Of a DNA stretch of 11,588 nt, positions 7,230-11,588 are shown piece after piece. Below the pieces are notes generated by a model that was given only the letters and a program-made list of their open reading frames with translations, ran no database searches and was not told the origin of the DNA. Position numbers and translations under genes: made by a program. Position 1 is the first letter of the stretch; every line of letters starts with the position of its first letter. This DNA comes from JBBDWJ01 sp040902925 (lineage in GTDB: Bacteria > Acidobacteriota > Terriglobia > Bryobacterales > UBA6623): positions 1-11,588 of the forward strand of contig JBBDWJ010000344.1 of the NCBI GenBank assembly GCA_040902925.1. The letters run 5' to 3'.

Positions 7230-7266
7230 GTTTCCCCGCGGATGTTTTTTGGGCGCTCAGGGAAAC
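7230..7266. repeat. Inverted repeat upstream of the CehA-type gene
   Basis: GTTTCCC (7230-7236) and GGGAAAC (7260-7266) are perfect inverted copies flanking a 23-nt loop that contains a run of six T. It ends 78 nt before the start codon at 7345. It could be a leader hairpin of that gene or a second protein-binding site; nothing in it decides between these. Confidence 0.35.
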
Positions 7267-7344
7267 AAGCCCGTAACCGTCGTTCGCTAGACTGGGGTAC
7301 GCTCAAGCAAACTCTCTTTCCAACCAAGCATCGAGGAATGTGCG

Positions 7345-9894
7345 ATGACCAATCGAATTACCAAGCGAATCCTAGCGATCAGCGGCTTCGCCTTGCTTTG
7401 CTTCTATAGCGTGGTGGCGCAGCGCGGCCAGGTGGAAGCCGTCGAAATCGGCCGCCACAATACCGGCCTCCTTCCGAAGGGGAAAGAGGCCGACGGCATC
7501 GCCGGCGATTTCGTGCTGCGCAACAACCGCGTCGAGGCGCTAATTTCCGGCAGCATGCCGCTGCGGCGCGCCAACATGAGCACCGAGTATGGCTTCGTGA
7601 CGCAGGGCTGCCTTTACGACTTCGACCTTCGCGGCGAGTCTAACGATCAGCTCACGGCATTTCGTCCCGGCAATTTCGGTGGCGAGATTTCTCTTGTGCG
7701 GATCGTCGACGATGGCTCGAAAGGCGCTGCCGTCATCGAAGCCGTGCGCACCGCCGCGAAGGGCGATGGCCTCTACACGCGCCACGAGTACCGCCTGGAG
7801 GCGGATTGGCGGCACATTCTGATTACATCCACCTTTCGCAATGAAGGCCCTGAGCCCCAGGAAATCACGCCCCGGCCGGCGTGGAAAGGGCTCGTCGCAG
7901 AGAAACAGGCCGGCATGATTCGTGTCGGCGACAGCGTCGATGCGTTCGACAAGCGCGCCTACGCCTGGGGACCTGCCGACGGCGCAACCGATCTGCCTGA
8001 AAAGATTTCGCTCAAGCCCGGCGAGGAAAAAGTCTATCGGGTCGCTTTCGCCACGGCCGATTCACCATTGGCTGCTTTCGGCGTGCTGGTCTCGCTCAAG
8101 GGCAATACCGGCGAGGTCGCGGGAGCAGTTCGCGATACGGCCGGCTTGGCCCCGATCCACGCCAGTTTGCTGGTGTCGGTCGAGGGGCAGGCGCTGCCGC
8201 ACTACCCTGACGCTAATGGCAAATTCTCATTCCGCCTGCCCGCCGGCGAGCACCGCATTCGTTTCGAAGATATCGGCCGCGACCCGCTCGAACGTTCCGT
8301 TTCGGTGCGCGCGAACCAGACCGCATCGTTGAACCTGGAGGTTCCCCCGGCGTCGGCGGCGCGCCTCGAAATTCGCGATGAAAGCGGCGGGTTCTCGCCG
8401 GGCAAGGTGCAGTTTTTAGGCCAAGGCGGAACGCCGGACCCCAATTTCGGAACCGAATACCGCGCCCACGGCAACAACCATCAATACCAGACTCATGACG
8501 GCCGTTTCACGCAGCAGATTCCGCCCGGGAAATATCTCGTGCGCGTCACCCACGGGCCGGAGTTCGATCTTTTCGAGACCACGATTGATGTCGCCAAAGG
8601 CCAGACCGTCGACGTCAAGGCGCAACTCAAGCGCACAGTGGATACGACCGGATGGGTCAGCACCGACTACCACGCCCACTCGACGCCCAGCGGCGACAAC
8701 TACTGCAACACCAACGACCGGCTGATCAACTTCGCGGCCGAGCATATCGAGTTCGCGCCAACGACCGAGCACAACCGTATCTATGACTGGGCGCCCTACA
8801 TCGACCGCCTGGGTCTGAGCCCGCGAATCCGCACCGTGATTGGCATGGAGCTGACCGGCAGCGGCCAGCACTTCAACTCCTTCCCGTTGCGGCGGGACGA
8901 ATTCGCGCAAGACGGCGGCGCTCCGGTGTGGGACTTCGATCCGCGCATCAACGCCATGGTGCTGCGCAGTTGGGGAACTCCGTCGCTCGAGCAAGGCGGC
9001 TCGCGCTACGACACCGGCGTCAACGCGCGAAACAAGGCGGCATTGTTCGGAGGCGGCCCGGACCGCTGGGTGCAGGCCAACCATCCCGACGTGGGTACGG
9101 TCTTTTTCGATCGCGACGCGGACGGCGCCAGCGACGGCGGCTTCGTCGGGTTCGAGCGTATGATCGACGCCGCCGAGGTGTGGAGCACCGAGATCCTCAA
9201 CCTCAACCCAACCTACGAGCGGCAAACGGCCGACGGCCGTACCGTCACGATCCCCAACCGCACCTTCGGCTGGCTGCAGATGCTCAATCAGGGCCGCCAC
9301 GTCTGGTGCGTGTCGGTCAGTGACGCCCACCGCATTTTCGGCAACGGCGTCGGCGACTGGCGCACGTTCGTGCCGAGTTCAACTGACAACCCGCCCGACA
9401 TCGACCCCGCCGAGCTGATTCGCAACTCCAAAGCCGGGCGGATGATGCTCACCAACGGGCCGTTTCTCCAAGTAACCACGGCAGACGGGCTGCCGATCGG
9501 CTCGACGATCATCTCCGACGGCTACGTCGATCTGAAAATACGGGTGCAGGCGGCCAACTGGATCGAAGTCGACCGCATCCAGGTCCTGGTCAACGCGCGC
9601 CAGCCCGAGCAGTACAACTTCCGCAAAGCCACGCATCCCGCGATGTTCAAAGCCGGCGTGCTGCGATTCGAAGAAACCGTGCGCGTTCATCTGCAGCAGG
9701 ACGCCCACCTCATCGTCGCGGCAGTCGGTGAGAACGCCGACCTCAAGAAGGGCTGGGGTAAGAATCCGCAAGGCTTTGCGCGCCCGACAGCCTACACCAA
9801 CCCGATCTACGTGGATATCGACCACAACGGCTTCCAGGCCAGCGGCGATACGCTGGGGCATCCGTTGATGGTCGCTCGTCGAACCGGCGACTAG
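7345..9894 (+). CDS. Exported CehA/McbA-type metallohydrolase with PHP-like domain
   Basis: An 849-residue protein. The ATG has GAGGA (7333-7337) with a 7-nt spacer. Residues 1-25 are a Sec signal (basic ITKR, hydrophobic ILAISGFALLCFYSVVA), so the enzyme is exported. Residues 30-240 are a beta-rich region of no recognised family. About 255-335 and 340-428 look like two carboxypeptidase-regulatory-like sandwiches (DANGKFSFRLPAGEHRIRF; DGRFTQQIPPGKYLVRV). From about 435 the PHP-like metal site is visible: DYHAHS (D441, H443, H445), D450, TTEHN (E475, H476), GMELT (E502), ANHP (H580) and SDAH (D660, H662). The family is named after the carbamate hydrolases CehA and McbA, but members vary and this one's substrate is unknown; phosphoester or ester hydrolysis is possible. 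It appears monocistronic, bounded by the control region upstream and the inverted-repeat element downstream. Confidence 0.88.
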   Translation: MTNRITKRILAISGFALLCFYSVVAQRGQVEAVEIGRHNTGLLPKGKEADGIAGDFVLRNNRVEALISGSMPLRRANMSTEYGFVTQGCLYDFDLRGESNDQLTAFRPGNFGGEISLVRIVDDGSKGAAVIEAVRTAAKGDGLYTRHEYRLEADWRHILITSTFRNEGPEPQEITPRPAWKGLVAEKQAGMIRVGDSVDAFDKRAYAWGPADGATDLPEKISLKPGEEKVYRVAFATADSPLAAFGVLVSLKGNTGEVAGAVRDTAGLAPIHASLLVSVEGQALPHYPDANGKFSFRLPAGEHRIRFEDIGRDPLERSVSVRANQTASLNLEVPPASAARLEIRDESGGFSPGKVQFLGQGGTPDPNFGTEYRAHGNNHQYQTHDGRFTQQIPPGKYLVRVTHGPEFDLFETTIDVAKGQTVDVKAQLKRTVDTTGWVSTDYHAHSTPSGDNYCNTNDRLINFAAEHIEFAPTTEHNRIYDWAPYIDRLGLSPRIRTVIGMELTGSGQHFNSFPLRRDEFAQDGGAPVWDFDPRINAMVLRSWGTPSLEQGGSRYDTGVNARNKAALFGGGPDRWVQANHPDVGTVFFDRDADGASDGGFVGFERMIDAAEVWSTEILNLNPTYERQTADGRTVTIPNRTFGWLQMLNQGRHVWCVSVSDAHRIFGNGVGDWRTFVPSSTDNPPDIDPAELIRNSKAGRMMLTNGPFLQVTTADGLPIGSTIISDGYVDLKIRVQAANWIEVDRIQVLVNARQPEQYNFRKATHPAMFKAGVLRFEETVRVHLQQDAHLIVAAVGENADLKKGWGKNPQGFARPTAYTNPIYVDIDHNGFQASGDTLGHPLMVARRTGD

Positions 9895-9922
9895 CGCGCG
9901 TTTCTTAGCGTAGTATCGGGGC

Positions 9923-10128
9923 GGCGTCATGTGGCGCAAGCTCTCAGCTTGCACCGTCGAGCCTCAGCTCCACGGAAGCCCGCATCCTACTGCAATCTGA
10001 GGGCACTCAGAAAAGTACTCCGCTCTAAAGCACACGAATCTTCGGGGGGCACAACCAGCACCAGAGCGATCGAAATAGCGGCGAGCTGAGGCTCGGCGGT
10101 GCAAGCTGAGAGCTTGCGCCACGACGCC
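9923..10128. repeat. REP/BIME- or MITE-like element with long inverted arms
   Basis: The arms 9932-9970 and 10083-10121 are reverse complements over 39 nt with one difference (T9957 against G10096, a G-U pair if the plus strand is transcribed). After a 2-nt offset, GGCGTC (9923-9928) and GACGCC (10123-10128) extend the pairing. Each arm contains its own hairpins: GCAAGCT-CTC-AGCTTGC (9936-9952 and its mirror 10101-10117), and GAGC-CTCA-GCTC next to it. The 112-nt centre has another perfect hairpin, TCTGAG-GGCA-CTCAGA (9996-10011). The element fills the gap between two convergent genes. No open reading frame in it looks real and no clear target-site duplication is seen. It may be a REP-type pair or a non-autonomous transposon, and could act as a bidirectional transcription block. 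Confidence 0.75.
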
Positions 10129-10160
10129 ATCAAACGAATGAGCGAGGGGCACGGGCCTAA

Positions 10161-10523
10161 CTAACCGGTGAAGGGTTCGGCGAAGAGGTAGAAGCGGAAC
10201 ATCGGCGTCTGCGAGCCGACACCCCAGCGCTGCACGTCCCATTGCGCGCGCAGGAATTTGACGTCGGGGTGGGCGCCGCGGTCCAGCAGTATCGAGTAAG
10301 TTCCTCGATAGAATTTCTGCGGGAACGCGCGTACCGGTTTTTCGCCCCACTCTTCCCCGTTGGCGGAGCCCTGCACGCTGATATCGAGCGCTTGCTGCTC
10401 GACGATGTCGGTAATGCCAAGAGTGAGCAGCATCATGCTGCCGCTGGATTCGTCAATCGGAACCGGCTCGCCGGTTCCTTTCTCCGTGACGGTGATTTCG
10501 GGGACGAGGAACTGGGACTGCAT
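10161..10523 (-). CDS. Small conserved-looking protein of unknown function
   Basis: A 120-residue protein when started at ATG 10523 (MQSQFLVPEITVTEKG). The frame stays open to a GTG at 10577 and an ATG at 10565, but the residues added there are basic and unlike the rest. No start has a clear ribosome site, so the start is uncertain. The composition is protein-like and beta-rich: ITVTEKGTGEPVPIDES, MLLTLGITDIVEQQALDISV, GSANGEEWG, FPQKFYRGTYSILLD, HPDVKFLRAQWDVQRWG, then MFRFYLFAEPF. There is no signal peptide, membrane helix or catalytic motif. The pattern 'D-I-S-V..S..G..W ... L-D ... P-D-V-K-F-L-R' loosely recalls a discoidin-like sandwich, which is speculation. I recall similar short proteins from Acidobacteriota but cannot verify it. 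It lies 149 nt downstream of the FecR-domain gene on the same strand, so co-transcription is possible. Confidence 0.72.
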   Translation of the reverse strand: MQSQFLVPEITVTEKGTGEPVPIDESSGSMMLLTLGITDIVEQQALDISVQGSANGEEWGEKPVRAFPQKFYRGTYSILLDRGAHPDVKFLRAQWDVQRWGVGSQTPMFRFYLFAEPFTG

Positions 10524-10672
10524 GGGCGCTTTTCGACCTGCCTTACCGTTTTTAGGGAAGCCCATTGTAGCAGGCACGATAAGCGCTGGGCATCGGGAGC
10601 CGAGCCGCGAACGGCGACGCTGGCCGGCAGAACGTGCTCTCTATTCAGGTTCCGGGCTGGCAGGGCAGAAGC

Positions 10673-11476
10673 CTACGGTGCTGCCGGGGGCGCGGGGGCT
10701 TCAGGATCGCCGGCCGGGGGCGGAGGCGCCTCGGGGGCTTCCTCATCGCCGGGCAGTCCTCCACCGCCGCCGTTACCACCGCCCGGAGACGTCGATCCGC
10801 CTCCCGGACCGCCGCCGCGCTGCCAGACTGAGGCGGCGGCTCGCGCCAAACCATCCATGATGCGGACAACCCGCGATTTGTCGACGCCGGCCTTCGCAAG
10901 CGGGGCGTCGGGGTAAACGATCAGGCTTTGTCCGGCTTCCACCGAGACTTCCTGGGCGCTGGGCAGCAGCCGGTGGCTGACCCCTACAGTTCCTTCATCC
11001 ACGGCGATGAGCGTGGTTTCGGTCTGGTCAAACGAGACTTCGAAAACGGTGCCTCGCACCGATATGACGGCCGTCGGCGTAAAGACCCGATGCCGGTTCG
11101 GGCGGCCGCCGAGGTGTTGAATGTACACCTTGACGCGGCCCAGGAACACGTCGAGCAGGTCGCCGAGAGTGGTTGGGTTTTTGCGGAATACAACCCGCGA
11201 ATCGGGGTAAACCTGGAAAGAACTGCCGTCGGCGATCTGAAATTCGGCAAACCCGTCCTCGCCGGTGACAATGGTTTCACCCGGCTGCACCAGATCGTTA
11301 GGGAACAAAACCCAGATGGAACCGTTGCGGAGGACGGAAATCTCGCCCACGGCGCTGACCAGCGTGGCGGCGTTGGCCGGAAATTGGGCGCGAACCACTC
11401 CAGGCAGAGCAACCAGGGCCAGCACGGCCAGCAGAGCCCAACCCCAACGGTTGCGTTTTTTGCGCACTACTGCCAC
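10673..11476 (-). CDS. Exported FecR-domain protein with Gly/Pro-rich tail
   Basis: A 267-residue protein started at GTG 11476, supported by AGGGA (complement of 11481-11485) 4 nt upstream; the next in-frame GTG at 11467 would be too far from it. Residues 1-30 are a Sec signal (RKKRNR, then WGWALLAVLALVALPGVVRA), cleaved before Q31. A FecR domain covers about 40-190: VSAVGEISVLRNG, PGETIVTGEDGFAEFQIADG, then the hallmark TPTAVISVRGTVFEV (133-147) and VSVEAGQSLIV. Unlike the iron-transport regulator FecR it has no cytoplasmic anti-sigma part and no partner sigma factor nearby, so a structural or envelope role is more likely than signalling. A short helix (about 198-219) leads to a low-complexity tail: Gly-rich 220-240, then Pro/Ala/Glu-rich 241-267. 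No cell-wall sorting motif is present in the tail. Confidence 0.9.
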   Translation of the reverse strand: MAVVRKKRNRWGWALLAVLALVALPGVVRAQFPANAATLVSAVGEISVLRNGSIWVLFPNDLVQPGETIVTGEDGFAEFQIADGSSFQVYPDSRVVFRKNPTTLGDLLDVFLGRVKVYIQHLGGRPNRHRVFTPTAVISVRGTVFEVSFDQTETTLIAVDEGTVGVSHRLLPSAQEVSVEAGQSLIVYPDAPLAKAGVDKSRVVRIMDGLARAAASVWQRGGGPGGGSTSPGGGNGGGGGLPGDEEAPEAPPPPAGDPEAPAPPAAP

Positions 11477-11531
11477 AGTTTCCCTGTTCTATGCACGCCG
11501 CGAGCCGAACGCGGTGGGCCAAGCTCACCTA

Positions 11532-11560
11532 ATGATACGAAACATTTTGCCCTAAACCAA
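11532..11560 (-). promoter_or_regulatory. Candidate promoter of the FecR-domain gene
   Basis: On the minus strand TTGGTT (complement of 11555-11560) and TATCAT (complement of 11532-11537, 5 of 6 matches to TATAAT) are separated by exactly 17 nt in an AT-richer patch. The predicted start near 11525 gives a leader of about 50 nt to the GTG at 11476. The -35 is weak (3 of 6). Confidence 0.45.
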
Positions 11561-11588
11561 TGCAATCGCGGGTATTTTCGGGTAGTCT

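Larger units (their letters stand above)
6920..7344. other. Divergent intergenic control region, no gene
   Basis: These 425 nt separate the desaturase (-) and the CehA-type gene (+). I see no protein with family-like composition and no tRNA. The region holds the minus-strand promoter candidate and palindromes listed separately. Small perfect hairpins are also present: CAGGC/GCCTG around a 6-nt loop (7007-7022), and AACGCG/CGCGTT around a GGCG loop (7070-7085). Both would lie in the long untranslated leader of the desaturase if the promoter at 7185-7211 is real. No convincing promoter for the plus-strand gene is visible; TAGACT near 7297 is a weak -10 candidate without a good -35. Confidence 0.6.

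Noticed and set aside
6968..7276. 102-codon plus-strand frame in the divergent control region
   Set aside because: Arg/Ser-rich composition, no ribosome site, no motif; it covers the promoter and palindromes.
8416..9330. 304-codon minus-strand open frame inside the metallohydrolase gene
   Set aside because: The opposite strand encodes the PHP-like metal site with clear motifs; this frame has only valine/arginine-rich low-quality sequence.
9964..10350. 128-codon minus-strand frame across the inverted-repeat element
   Set aside because: It runs through both the repeat and part of the small gene, is Arg-rich and has no ribosome site or motif.

Overview
This is a GC-rich (about 60% by eye) bacterial chromosome segment from what looks like a diderm, non-proteobacterial lineage. 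A DUF1553 protein of the planctomycete-cytochrome type, a secreted FecR-domain protein, a CehA/McbA metallohydrolase with a long N-terminal extension and a split M16 peptidase pair together suggest Acidobacteriota (Bryobacterales/Solibacter-like). Planctomycetota is the main alternative. This assignment is inference from gene content; no rRNA or other phylogenetic marker is present.

Layout. 2-2627 (+): the C-terminal part of a LamG/DUF1553 protein, a small DUF2780-like protein 24 nt behind it, and a five-helix membrane protein. 2736-5572 (+): two overlapping M16 peptidase genes. The first is a lipoprotein with the zinc site; the second is a secreted partner that has lost the zinc site but keeps the R/Y substrate-binding pair. 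5573-5749: a convergent gap with a short inverted repeat. 5750-6919 (-): a CDGSH iron-sulfur protein downstream of a membrane acyl-CoA desaturase. 6920-7344: a 425-nt divergent control region with a TATAAT promoter candidate, an operator-like palindrome and further hairpins. 7345-9894 (+): a large exported CehA/McbA-type metallohydrolase. 9895-10160: a convergent gap almost filled by a pair of near-perfect 39-nt inverted arms (REP/BIME or MITE-like). 10161-11476 (-): a small conserved-looking protein of unknown function and, upstream of it, an exported FecR-domain protein with a Gly/Pro tail and a plausible sigma70-type promoter.

Most products are envelope or secreted proteins. The clearest functional unit is the M16 pair, whose active-site elements are split between two translationally coupled subunits. 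I found no tRNA, rRNA, CRISPR array, transposase, phage gene or recognised defence system. The most unusual non-coding signals are the inverted-repeat element at 9923-10128 and the palindrome-rich promoter region at 7185-7266.
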